DNA of 64,000 nt. Source: Algorimicrobium echini (GTDB lineage Bacteria > Bacteroidota > Bacteroidia > Flavobacteriales > Flavobacteriaceae). This document shows positions 19,123 through 27,081 of this stretch, in pieces. The notes beneath the pieces are model-generated. The model was not told the origin of the DNA and searched no databases. It was given only the letters and a program-made list of their open reading frames with translations. How positions within the stretch are numbered: the stretch's first letter is position 1; each line of letters begins with the position of its first letter. The DNA lies in the NCBI RefSeq assembly GCF_900115185.1, contig NZ_FOVN01000002.1:1-64000 (forward strand), written 5' to 3'. A program made the position numbers and the translations under genes.

Positions 19123-19136
19123 TACGGTAAACCGTA
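19123..19136. promoter_or_regulatory. TACGGT-AA-ACCGTA palindrome
   Basis: A perfect 14-base palindrome in the divergent region between the exported hypothetical (minus) and hsdM (plus). A second, imperfect dyad of the TTACGG..GTAA type lies 33 bases on (19169-19186). Both are candidate operators; the regulator is unknown. Confidence 0.35.
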
Positions 19137-19168
19137 AGGCAAAAAAAATAGCATTCCATGTAAGCAAC

Positions 19169-19186
19169 TTACGGGAATCAGTAAGA
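19169..19186. repeat. TTACGG..GTAA dispersed dyad motif, copy 2
   Basis: TTACGGGAATCAGTAAGA matches the copy at 5838-5855 in 16 of 18 bases. It lies 133 bases upstream of hsdM. Confidence 0.35.
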
Positions 19187-19318
19187 AAAGATATCCCGGA
19201 ATAATTAAATTGGATACATCACGAATTTCAACGTGTTATAATTGCTAGTAAAATGCAATCTTGATTAGCTTAAACTTAATATTAATACTATTTTTAAGCT
19301 TTTAATTGAAATACCAAT

Positions 19319-20938
19319 ATGACCCATCAAAATATAAAGCAACTTGAAACCGAACTTTGGGATGCAGCCGACGATTTAAGAGCCAATTCCAAACTAACCG
19401 CAGCCGAGTACAAAGACCCATTATTAGGTCTAGTATTACTGCGTTTTGCACAAAACAGATATGAAGACGCTAAAATAGAAGTGCATAACAACTTGCCAAT
19501 AAACCCGCGTACCAAAGAAAAGCGAGAAGCACGTAAGGAAGATTACACAGCAGCAGGTGCTATTATGCTGCCTGAAAAAGCAAAATACGATTACTTAGCA
19601 GATTTACCTGAAGCCGAAAACATAGCAGAAGCCATTAACAATGCTATGAAGCTTATTGAAGCCGAATATCCAGATTTAGAAGGTATTCTTCCAAAAAGCT
19701 ACCAAGAGTTTGATGATAAACTATTGCGTGATTTAGTACGCGTCTTTAATAAAGACGCTGTAAAACATGCCAAAGGCGATGTGTTTGGACGTATTTACGA
19801 GTTTTTCTTAATGAAATTCTCCATGCAAGGTGCTGGAGCGCAAGAAGGCGGTGAGTTTTTTACACCACCATCTTTGGTAAACCTTATTGTAAACTTTATA
19901 CAACCCAATCATGGTATTGTACACGATCCAGCTTGTGGTTCTGGAGGTATGTTTGTACAAACGGCTCATTTTATAAAAGACCATGAAAACAAAAGCGTTA
20001 ACGAAGCTATTACGGTTTATGGTACCGAGTTAAAAAGCAACAACACGCGTTTAGCTAAAATGAACCTAGCCATTCATGGTATTGAAGGGAAAATTATAGA
20101 AAGCAATAGCTTTTACACCAATCCGCATAACTTAACAGGAAAGTGCGATTTTGTCATGGCGAATCCACCATTTAATGTCGATAAAATTGATGCGAAGAAT
20201 AAATTTCTAGCAGATGATGAGCGTTTACCATTTGGAGCACCACTTACAGGAAAAGGCACCATTAGCAACGGAAACTATTTATGGATGCAGTATTTCCATT
20301 CGTATTTAAACGCAACAGGACGCGCAGGTTTTGTTATGGCAAGTTCAGCAACCGATGCAGGAAATGCCGAAAAACTAATCCGCCAAAGACTCATAGAATC
20401 TGGCGATGTAGAATGTATTGTAGCCATTAGCAACAACTTTTTCTACACGCGTTCTCTTCCGTGCCATGTGTGGTTTTTTAACAAAGGAAAAACCAAAGAA
20501 AACAAAGACAAAATTTTAATGATTGATGCCAGAAACACCTTTAGAAAAGTGAGCACCACCATCAACGATTTTGATGATGACCAATTAGAAGGCCTAACCG
20601 CCATTATGAATTCTTTTAGAAATAATATGTCATTGTCCACCCAAGCGTCATTGCGAGGAGGTACAACGAAGCAATCTCACCAAGAGAACGATTGGCTAAA
20701 CCAACACTTCCCAAAAGGAACATACCAAGACGTAGAAGGCCTATGCAAAATAGCCACACTAGAAGAAATTAAAGAACAAGATTACAGCCTAACACCAGGA
20801 CGCTACGTAGGTGTAAAGATTGACATTGATATGGATTTTGACTACCAAACACGTATGGCAGAAATTCATACCGAATTAGCACAACTCAATACCGAAGCCA
20901 ATAGTTTAATGGAACAAATACAGTCTGTGAAGTTATGA
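19319..20938 (+). CDS. hsdM: Type I restriction-modification DNA methyltransferase (M subunit)
   Basis: 539 residues. An N-terminal helical HsdM domain is followed by the N6-adenine methyltransferase core: S-adenosylmethionine motif I DPACGSGG (203-210) and catalytic motif IV NPPF (282-285). It methylates the recognition sequence as part of the M2S complex with HsdS and protects host DNA from HsdR. At about residues 441-455 the protein carries an inserted segment, QASLRGGTTKQSH, encoded by a dispersed palindromic repeat kept in frame. Its stop overlaps the next start (ATGA). First gene of a nine-gene defence operon. Confidence 0.95.
   Translation: MTHQNIKQLETELWDAADDLRANSKLTAAEYKDPLLGLVLLRFAQNRYEDAKIEVHNNLPINPRTKEKREARKEDYTAAGAIMLPEKAKYDYLADLPEAENIAEAINNAMKLIEAEYPDLEGILPKSYQEFDDKLLRDLVRVFNKDAVKHAKGDVFGRIYEFFLMKFSMQGAGAQEGGEFFTPPSLVNLIVNFIQPNHGIVHDPACGSGGMFVQTAHFIKDHENKSVNEAITVYGTELKSNNTRLAKMNLAIHGIEGKIIESNSFYTNPHNLTGKCDFVMANPPFNVDKIDAKNKFLADDERLPFGAPLTGKGTISNGNYLWMQYFHSYLNATGRAGFVMASSATDAGNAEKLIRQRLIESGDVECIVAISNNFFYTRSLPCHVWFFNKGKTKENKDKILMIDARNTFRKVSTTINDFDDDQLEGLTAIMNSFRNNMSLSTQASLRGGTTKQSHQENDWLNQHFPKGTYQDVEGLCKIATLEEIKEQDYSLTPGRYVGVKIDIDMDFDYQTRMAEIHTELAQLNTEANSLMEQIQSVKL
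20645..20678 (+). repeat. Dispersed palindromic repeat inside hsdM
   Basis: GCGTCATTGCGAGGAGG through GAAGCAATCTC. Short arms ATTGC (20650-20654) and GCAAT (20671-20675) face each other. I recognise this CGTCATTGCGAGG..GAAGCAATCTC type as a common interspersed repeat in bacteria, normally intergenic. Here it is read as ASLRGGTTKQSH within HsdM, in frame and without a stop. Confidence 0.75.
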
Positions 20939-20950
20939 GGAAAGGTTGGA
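20927..20950 (+). repeat. 24-bp direct repeat, left copy (hsdM end / GIY-YIG start)
   Basis: GTGAAGTTATGAGG-A-AAGGTTGGA. It matches 21325-21348 in 23 of 24 bases. Each copy spans the stop of the gene before and the start of the gene after, preserving an ATGA overlap. Confidence 0.85.
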
Positions 20951-21336
20951 TGTATATTTTAGAATGTAGTGATGGCTCTTATTATACAGGAAGCACTAAT
21001 AATTTGGAGTTGAGAATACAACAACACCAAAATGGAGAAGGTGCAAACCATACAAAAAAACGATTACCTGTTAAATTACTTTATACAGAAGAATTTCAAC
21101 GCGTTGACGACGCTTTTTATAGAGAAAAACAAGAGCAAGGCTGGTCTCGTAAAAAGAAAGAAGCATTAATAAATGGTGATTTTGGTAAGTTGGTTCAGTT
21201 GGCTAAAAATTATACGCAGTTTCCTGATGTTATGGTGGCTTCGACAAGCTCAGCCACCGAAGAAACGACAAGCTCAGCCACCAATAATCCGTTGCCTGAG
21301 CCTGTCGAAGGGAACTCTAAATCGGTGAAGTTATGA
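20935..21336 (+). CDS. GIY-YIG nuclease domain protein inserted in hsd operon
   Basis: 133 residues. The GIY-YIG domain occupies 1-90: MYILECSDGSYYTGSTNNLE gives the MY..YTG form of the GIY and YIG motifs, followed by RIQQHQNGEG (Arg), EEFQRVDDAFYREKQEQGW (Glu) and the C-terminal Asn. The family (UPF0213/YhbQ-like) contains small DNA nucleases. The tail from about 100 is derived from a palindromic repeat (VASTSSATEE, PLPEPVEGN). The gene overlaps hsdM and hsdS by 4 bases each and is bounded by a 24-bp direct repeat, so it looks like a late insertion at the hsdM/hsdS junction. Its role in restriction is unproven. Confidence 0.88.
   Translation: MRKGWMYILECSDGSYYTGSTNNLELRIQQHQNGEGANHTKKRLPVKLLYTEEFQRVDDAFYREKQEQGWSRKKKEALINGDFGKLVQLAKNYTQFPDVMVASTSSATEETTSSATNNPLPEPVEGNSKSVKL
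21234..21312 (+). repeat. Palindromic repeat forming the GIY-YIG C-terminal tail
   Basis: Arms CTTCGACAAGCTCAG (21239-21253) and CTGAGCCTGTCGAAG (21296-21310) pair with one mismatch. GGTGGCT/AGCCACC forms a smaller hairpin at 21234-21258. The left arm is partly repeated at 21267-21282 (GACAAGCTCAGCCACC). This type of repeat is frequent between genes in Bacteroidota; here it is translated. Confidence 0.8.
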
Positions 21337-21348
21337 GGGAAGGTTGGA
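21325..21348 (+). repeat. 24-bp direct repeat, right copy (GIY-YIG end / hsdS start)
   Basis: GTGAAGTTATGAGG-G-AAGGTTGGA, the partner of 20927-20950. It encodes SVKL stop on one side and MREGW, the start of HsdS, on the other. Confidence 0.85.
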
Positions 21349-22643
21349 AAAAAGCTAAAATAGGAGATTATTGTAAAGTTTTATCTAGTAAAAGGGTTTT
21401 TGCAAATGATTATGTAAAAAAAGGCATTCCTTTCTATCGTTCAAAAGAAATTATACATAAAGCATTAAACCAGTTTACTGGAGATGAAATCTATATATCT
21501 GAAAAAAAATTTAATGATTTTAAGAGTAAATTTGGAGCACCAATTAAAGGTGATATTCTTTTATCTTCCGTAGGAAATAGATCAGGTATTGCCTATCTAG
21601 TTCGAGAAGATTATGATTTCTATTTTAAAGATGGAAATTTGATTTGGATGAAAGATTTTTCAAATGAATTATCATCAGAGTATTTAGAGTATTATTTGAG
21701 GTCAGAATTAGGACAAAAAACCATCGAATCCATGATGATTGGTGCGGCGCAAAAAGCATTAACAATTGATGGAGTTAAACGAATAAAAATCAATCTTCCA
21801 CCACTAAAAACCCAGCGCAAAATAGCCTCCATGTTATCGGCTTATGATGATTTAATAGAAAACAACCTAAAACGCATAAAATTATTAGAAGAACAAGCAC
21901 AACTCACCTACACAGAGTGGTTTGTACGCTTTAAATTTCCTGGTTATGAGAATACGGATTTTGATGAGGTAAGTGGGTTGCCTGTTGGATGGGAGAAAGT
22001 GAAATTGGTTGAATGTGCTAATTTAGTTATGGGACAAAGCCCTAAATCAGAATTCTATAATAATGAAGAAATTGGATTACCATTTCATCAAGGCGTAAAG
22101 GATTATGGTTTTAGATTTCCAATAAATTATTCATGGTCAACACAAGGCAATAGAATAGCAGAAGAAGATTCTATTTTGTTTAGTGTGCGTGCACCTGTTG
22201 GAAGACTTAATATTGCTATTGAAAAATTAATTATTGGGCGAGGATTGGCTTCTATAAATCATAAAAAAGGTTGGAATAGTTTTCTATTATATCAACTTCA
22301 AAATATCTTTTATGAAGATAACCTTATGGGAGGAGGAGCAATCTATAATTCTGTAACTAAAAAAGATGTTGAAAGAATTAAAATAATTCATGCTTCAGAA
22401 GAAATTAATATAAAATTTAATGATTTAGCTACTATTATAGATAAACAAATTAAAAACTTAACTATACAAAACCAACACTTAAAAGAAGCGCGTGATATAT
22501 TGTTACCACGGTTAATGAGTGGGATGATAGATGTGGCTTCGGCAAGCTCAGCCACCTACAACCCGTTGCTTGAGCTTGTCGAAGGCAATGATAGTTTGGG
22601 TATGGTTGCGGAGGAAAGCGATATTTATAAAAAACTTAACTAA
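21333..22643 (+). CDS. hsdS: Type I restriction-modification specificity subunit
   Basis: 436 residues. Two target-recognition domains (about 1-150 and 215-370) are each followed by the long conserved helix of HsdS proteins (INLPPLKTQRKIASMLSAYD near 150, and TIIDKQIKNLTIQNQHLKEA near 370, ending ILLPRLMSG). The protein sets the DNA sequence recognised by the HsdM/HsdR complex; that sequence cannot be predicted here. The C-terminal 30 residues (VASASSATYNPLLELVEGN) come from a palindromic repeat and lie outside the normal fold. Overlaps the GIY-YIG gene by 4 bases. Confidence 0.95.
   Translation: MREGWKKAKIGDYCKVLSSKRVFANDYVKKGIPFYRSKEIIHKALNQFTGDEIYISEKKFNDFKSKFGAPIKGDILLSSVGNRSGIAYLVREDYDFYFKDGNLIWMKDFSNELSSEYLEYYLRSELGQKTIESMMIGAAQKALTIDGVKRIKINLPPLKTQRKIASMLSAYDDLIENNLKRIKLLEEQAQLTYTEWFVRFKFPGYENTDFDEVSGLPVGWEKVKLVECANLVMGQSPKSEFYNNEEIGLPFHQGVKDYGFRFPINYSWSTQGNRIAEEDSILFSVRAPVGRLNIAIEKLIIGRGLASINHKKGWNSFLLYQLQNIFYEDNLMGGGAIYNSVTKKDVERIKIIHASEEINIKFNDLATIIDKQIKNLTIQNQHLKEARDILLPRLMSGMIDVASASSATYNPLLELVEGNDSLGMVAEESDIYKKLN
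22538..22584 (+). repeat. Palindromic repeat forming the HsdS C-terminal tail
   Basis: CTTCGGCAAGCTCAG (22538-22552) faces TTGAGCTTGTCGAAG (22570-22584). Same family as 21234-21312. Translated as ASASSATYNPLLELVEGN. Confidence 0.8.
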
Positions 22644-22646
22644 TAT

Positions 22647-25058
22647 ATGGAACATAATAAGTTAGCTATAGGGCTTTTAAAATTTCTTGAAAATTTAAAA
22701 ATTGATTCTAGCATAGGGAATTGGAATTATTTAGGTAAAACTACTGATGCATTCGGGACACCTGGTGGTTCTTGGCAAGGTGAAGACGGGTTTAAATTTC
22801 AAAATAATAAAAAAACTAAAGAATATATATTAAGAAGTATTCCTAGTAATAAAAGCATATTGGTTATTGAAAGTTATCAAATTCCTGGTCAGTTATACAA
22901 TATGCAATTAACGAATATACAAGTCTATAAAAACGATAGTGATTTTGGACAACTTTTTGAATCTTACAATTTAACTGCAGGATTAGGAAGAGTTAAGAAA
23001 GTTGTTGTTAAAGAGATGTTTGATAGATTAGGTTTTACGGATAACTTAATTTTTAAAATAAACAATTTAAATCCAGATTGGAAAGAACTAACTAAATCTA
23101 TATTGGATTGGGCACCAATTCGTGAAGAAGTTAAAAATAAAATTAAAGAAGAAATAAACAATGAGAATATGACTAGTCCAAATATAAAAACAATTGACTT
23201 AAATGGGGCTGGACTTTATAAAATATCACATGGCTCTTTTAAAGCAAACAAAAACAAACATGTTATAGAATCTTTAAAGCAAAATAATTGGATTACTATT
23301 CATGAAAGCACTGGAAAAGGACGTGGCGATAAATTTAAAAACAATTTAAAAAATGGAGATTATGTTTATATAACTTTAGGAGGAGATGAGTTAATTGGTA
23401 TTGCCAAAATCATATCAAATAAATGTGAATATATTCCAAAGGAAATTATTAATAATGAAGAGGGTTGGTTGTTTAGAGAGATAGAAATGATACAAGAGCC
23501 AATTAAAAAAGGTGCTATTCAACTAGATGATACCAGAGCTATCTACCCGAGTGGCAATACTTCATTTTTTAAAGTTAAAAGTAAAGATTTGAATGAAGCT
23601 AATCAACTTCTATTTGTGCCTTATTTTAATGTAGAATTTATTGATGGAAGAAATACAACACCAACAACTTCATACACAAATACAAAATATATGGATTCAC
23701 CTTTAAATCAAATTCTTTTTGGACCACCAGGAACTGGAAAAACATATCATACAATAAATAAAGCACTTTCAATTGTTGAGGATGTTATTGACACGGATTT
23801 AAAAAAAGAAACGAGATTTGATTTAACAACTAGGTTTGATGATCTTTTAATTAATGATTGGGAAAACCCATCTGGACAAATAGCTTTTGTAACTTTTCAT
23901 CAAAGTATGACTTACGAAGATTTTATAGAAGGTATAAAACCAGTAGTAACTTCAAAGAACAAAGTAATCTATGAAACGCTTCCAGGTATCTTTAAAAACA
24001 TGTGCACATTAGCCAAAGAAAATTGGTTAAATGCCAATTCTGCAGAGGAGGATGAATTGTCATTTGATGATGCTTTTAATAGTTTAAAAGAAAATTGGGA
24101 AGAGGATAAAGATATGAAATTCCCAATGAAAACAGAAGGAAAGGAATATACTATTATTGGATTTACTAAATCTTCGATTCAGTTTAAAAAAGCAAGTGGT
24201 AGTATAGATCATACATTAAGTATTTCTACATTAAGAGATTATTTTTATGATAGAAGAAAAGTGAGAACAACAGGAGTTGGTATTTATTATCCAGCAATAC
24301 TGAAAAAGCTAAAATCTTTTCAACCAACAGAGTTTGAGGTAAAAGAAGAGAAAAAATATGTTTTAGTTATAGATGAAATCAATCGTGGTAATGTATCTCA
24401 AATATTTGGAGAATTAATTACACTTATAGAAGAGGATAAGCGCTTAGGTAACGACGAATCTCTAGAAGTAACACTTCCGTATAGCAAAGAATCTTTTGGT
24501 GTGCCACCAAACCTTTATATTATTGGCACTATGAATACAGCAGACAGAAGTGTTGAAGCATTAGATACTGCATTAAGAAGACGCTTTAGTTTTGAAGAAA
24601 TGCCACCAGATTACAGTCTTAGTCAATTAGATTACACAATTTATAATTACAACGCTTCTAGACTTCTTAAAACAATCAATAATCGTATTGAAAAACTATT
24701 GGATAAAGATCATACTATTGGTCATTCTTATTTTATTGTAGAAGATGGAAAAAATGAAGTAGAAGAGATATTAAAAGCATTTTACAAAAATATCATTCCA
24801 TTATTACAAGAATACTTCTTTGGAGATTTTGGAAAAATAGGATTAGTTCTAGGTAAAGGTTTTGTAAATAAAAAAGAATGGAATAAAAACACTGAAGCTT
24901 TTGCAGATTTTGATCACGAAAGTAGTAGTGATTTTGAAGAAAGAGATATTTATGAGATTATAGATTACAGAAATAGTAATCACAATTATAAAATTGGTGA
25001 TGTTGAGATGTCTTTTGATAAAGCCATTCAACTCTTAATGAAAGGTTCTATTGCATAA
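22647..25058 (+). CDS. mcrB: McrB-like AAA+ GTPase with EVE-like reader domain
   Basis: 803 residues. 1-175 is a domain I do not recognise. About 184-320 looks like an EVE/PUA-type base-reader domain (GLYKISHGSFKANKNKH, GDYVYITLGGDELIGIAKI). The McrB-type AAA+ motor follows: Walker A GPPGTGKT at 359-366, Walker B YVLVIDEINRG near 570-580, and the McrB signature TMNTADRSVEALDTALRRRF near 628-647. McrB proteins are GTP-driven motors that work with McrC to cut DNA carrying modified bases. It starts 3 bases after hsdS and overlaps mcrC by 8 bases. The EVE call is by pattern and less certain than the motor. Confidence 0.9.
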   Translation: MEHNKLAIGLLKFLENLKIDSSIGNWNYLGKTTDAFGTPGGSWQGEDGFKFQNNKKTKEYILRSIPSNKSILVIESYQIPGQLYNMQLTNIQVYKNDSDFGQLFESYNLTAGLGRVKKVVVKEMFDRLGFTDNLIFKINNLNPDWKELTKSILDWAPIREEVKNKIKEEINNENMTSPNIKTIDLNGAGLYKISHGSFKANKNKHVIESLKQNNWITIHESTGKGRGDKFKNNLKNGDYVYITLGGDELIGIAKIISNKCEYIPKEIINNEEGWLFREIEMIQEPIKKGAIQLDDTRAIYPSGNTSFFKVKSKDLNEANQLLFVPYFNVEFIDGRNTTPTTSYTNTKYMDSPLNQILFGPPGTGKTYHTINKALSIVEDVIDTDLKKETRFDLTTRFDDLLINDWENPSGQIAFVTFHQSMTYEDFIEGIKPVVTSKNKVIYETLPGIFKNMCTLAKENWLNANSAEEDELSFDDAFNSLKENWEEDKDMKFPMKTEGKEYTIIGFTKSSIQFKKASGSIDHTLSISTLRDYFYDRRKVRTTGVGIYYPAILKKLKSFQPTEFEVKEEKKYVLVIDEINRGNVSQIFGELITLIEEDKRLGNDESLEVTLPYSKESFGVPPNLYIIGTMNTADRSVEALDTALRRRFSFEEMPPDYSLSQLDYTIYNYNASRLLKTINNRIEKLLDKDHTIGHSYFIVEDGKNEVEEILKAFYKNIIPLLQEYFFGDFGKIGLVLGKGFVNKKEWNKNTEAFADFDHESSSDFEERDIYEIIDYRNSNHNYKIGDVEMSFDKAIQLLMKGSIA

Positions 25059-26301
25059 AACACATAAACATATTGTCGTTTTTGAACATGAAGTTCTAAG
25101 TTTGGATAAAGGTGAAAAACGAATTTCGGAAGACCAATTTAAAGCCTTACAGCATTATTATGGTTCTGGAATTCCTTTTTTTAAACTAATTCATAAAGGT
25201 GTTCAGTTTAACGAATATGTTGGTGTTATTCAAATAGGTAAAACACTTATTGAGGTTTTACCAAAAGCTGATAAAAATTCAAATTCTAAAGTAGAAGAAA
25301 ATAAATGGCGTGATATTTTAATAGGTATGATGCGCGCGGTTGGTGGTTTTAATATTAAATCAACAAGTTCAAGTCATTTAAAAATAAAACCTAATACAAT
25401 ACTGGATTTGTATTTTGAACTATTTATCAAAGAAGTTGAATATTTATTGCATTCTGGTTTAGTTAAAAAATACAGAAAAAAAGAAGGTAATGTGTCTGCA
25501 TTAAAAGGTAGTTTGCAGTATAGTAAACACATTCAACATAATATAACCCATCAAGAGCGATTTTATGTTCGTCATACAACTTATGATGTAGAGCATCAAT
25601 TGCATTTTATTCTTTACAAAGCTATTCAACTCATAAAACAAATAAATACTAATGCTTTATTAAAAAGCAGAATTGGTTCTTTATTATTGAATTTTCCTGA
25701 AATGCCAGATATTAAAGTGAACGAATCTACTTTTAATGATTTGGTTTTTAATAGGAAAACTGAACGTTATAAAAAAGGAATAGAAATAGCTAAACTTTTG
25801 CTTTTACAGTATCATCCAGACATAAGTAAAGGTAGAAATAATGTGTTGGCTTTAATGTTTGATATGAATTTATTATGGGAGAAATTCATATTTAAAAGTT
25901 TACGAAAACATAAAAAAAATCAGTCACGAATAACTGCTCAAACAACTAAATACTTTTGGAAACCAGAAAAAGGAAATCGTTCTAGAATGAAACCAGATAT
26001 TTGGATAGAAAATGGAGGAGAAAGTATTATTTTAGATACAAAATGGAAGAATTTGAATGGATATAATCCTTCACCTGATGATTTAAGACAAATGTATGTT
26101 TATCATGAATATTATCAAACTAAAAAAGTAGCTTTGGTATATCCTGGAATTAAAAATGAAAAACGAAATGGATTGTTTTTGCATCCAGTTTCTAGTAATC
26201 CATTAGATAAAGAATGTAGTGTCATTACTATTGAAGTAGAAAACAATATAAAGAAATGGCAAGAAAGGATAAGTGAGCAATTTAATGATTGGCTTAATTA
26301 A
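25051..26301 (+). CDS. mcrC: McrC-like PD-(D/E)xK nuclease subunit
   Basis: 416 residues beginning at TTG; no in-frame ATG occurs until well into the conserved region (MMRAVGG), so the TTG overlapping the end of mcrB by 8 bases is the best start. The N-terminal McrC domain (GIPFFKLIHKGVQFNEYVGVIQIG) is followed by the nuclease site MKPDIWIENGG near 313 and IILDTKWK near 326-333, giving the PD..DxK catalytic residues. It forms the cleavage subunit with McrB. Family length is typical. Confidence 0.92.
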   Translation: MHKTHKHIVVFEHEVLSLDKGEKRISEDQFKALQHYYGSGIPFFKLIHKGVQFNEYVGVIQIGKTLIEVLPKADKNSNSKVEENKWRDILIGMMRAVGGFNIKSTSSSHLKIKPNTILDLYFELFIKEVEYLLHSGLVKKYRKKEGNVSALKGSLQYSKHIQHNITHQERFYVRHTTYDVEHQLHFILYKAIQLIKQINTNALLKSRIGSLLLNFPEMPDIKVNESTFNDLVFNRKTERYKKGIEIAKLLLLQYHPDISKGRNNVLALMFDMNLLWEKFIFKSLRKHKKNQSRITAQTTKYFWKPEKGNRSRMKPDIWIENGGESIILDTKWKNLNGYNPSPDDLRQMYVYHEYYQTKKVALVYPGIKNEKRNGLFLHPVSSNPLDKECSVITIEVENNIKKWQERISEQFNDWLN

Positions 26302-26315
26302 TTTTAATTAAAACT

Positions 26316-26378
26316 ATGAGCTAGGAATATTCCGAAGACGGTTTAATAGATTACATAACCCAAGATGTATTATAAGCG
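26316..26378 (+). pseudogene. Decayed duplicate of the hsdR 5' end
   Basis: The first 35 bases from ATG 26316 match the start of hsdR at 28064 with a single difference (a TAG at codon 3 where hsdR has TAC). The following 28 bases still align patchily (AACCCAAGATGTATTA against AACCCAAGAGGTTTTA). The frame is closed by stops, so it is non-functional. It lies between mcrC and hipB and marks the left side of the HipBST insertion. Confidence 0.88.
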
Positions 26379-26404
26379 TTAGATAGATATCAATTTCATT
26401 ATAT

Positions 26405-26426
26405 ATAGTGCATTAAAACGCACTAT
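26405..26426 (+). promoter_or_regulatory. Operator-like dyad 1 upstream of hipB
   Basis: ATAGTGC-ATTAAAAC-GCACTAT lies inside a longer perfect inverted repeat with 11-bp arms at 26401-26430 and an 8-base spacer. Together with dyad 2 it is the likely autoregulatory site for the HipB-type repressor; the match to HipB is inferred from position and symmetry. Confidence 0.6.
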
Positions 26427-26465
26427 ATATGTAATTTAATCGTAATAAATCATAAAATCACCCTA

Positions 26466-26487
26466 ATAGTGCTTTAAAATACACTTA
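26466..26487 (+). promoter_or_regulatory. Operator-like dyad 2 upstream of hipB
   Basis: ATAGTGC-TTTAAAAT-ACACTTA matches dyad 1 at 17 of 22 positions and starts 61 bases after it, close to six helical turns. A further GCACTAT half-site occurs at 26542-26548, within the first codons of hipB. Confidence 0.5.
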
Positions 26488-26539
26488 TTTTATTATTATT
26501 CAATAAAATTGTATATATTTACATAAAAAGAGCCATATA

Positions 26540-26755
26540 ATGCACTATGAAACATTAATAGAAACGGTAAAAGCACGTAGAGAGATGCTTAATGTTACCC
26601 AAGAACTATTGGCAGATCTTTCGGGTGTTGGGTTACGTACACTAAAGCAATTTGAAAGTGGTAAAGGTAATCCAACCCTAGAAACCCTAAGTAAACTAGG
26701 CAATGCATTAGGTATGGAATTAACTTTTGCTGTTAAAGATGTAACTGCTAAATAA
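26540..26755 (+). CDS. hipB: HipB-type XRE-family antitoxin/repressor
   Basis: 71 residues, almost entirely a helix-turn-helix of the XRE family: TVKARREMLNVTQELLADL, SGVGLRTLKQFESGKGNPTL, ETLSKLGNALGMEL. It is short, like the HipB/Y4mF group that accompanies HipA kinases. It would bind the dyads at 26405 and 26466 and repress the operon. Its stop overlaps the next start by one base (TAATG). Confidence 0.85.
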   Translation: MHYETLIETVKARREMLNVTQELLADLSGVGLRTLKQFESGKGNPTLETLSKLGNALGMELTFAVKDVTAK

Positions 26756-27081
26756 TGAGACAAGCTCAAGTAATCTACAAAAAAGAAGCTGCAGGTTTAT
26801 TAACGCAGTTAGACGATGGTAGTTTCGTGTTTACCTATAATGACCAATGGTTTCATGATACTAATAAACCAGCCATTAGTTTAACCTTACCTAAAATACA
26901 ACAAGAATATAAATCCACCTATTTATTTCCTTTTTTTTATAATATGTTACCAGAAGGTTCTAATAAGCAAACGGTTTGTTTTGAGAATCGTATAGATACC
27001 AAAGACCATTTTGGGATCTTAATAACTACGGCGAGATATGATACTATTGGAGCTATTCAAATTAAAAAACTAGACATTTAA
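26755..27081 (+). CDS. HipS-like protein (stand-alone HipA N-terminal domain)
   Basis: 108 residues corresponding to the N-terminal subdomain of HipA (Couple_hipA type): AGLLTQLDDGSFVFTYNDQW, AISLTLPKIQQEY and FPFFYNMLPEGSNKQ are the typical segments. In one-piece HipA this region is fused to the kinase. Here it is a separate gene sharing one base with the kinase gene, as in the HipBST systems of some E. coli, where HipS is the antitoxin that neutralises HipT. The role here is inferred from that arrangement. Confidence 0.8.
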   Translation: MRQAQVIYKKEAAGLLTQLDDGSFVFTYNDQWFHDTNKPAISLTLPKIQQEYKSTYLFPFFYNMLPEGSNKQTVCFENRIDTKDHFGILITTARYDTIGAIQIKKLDI

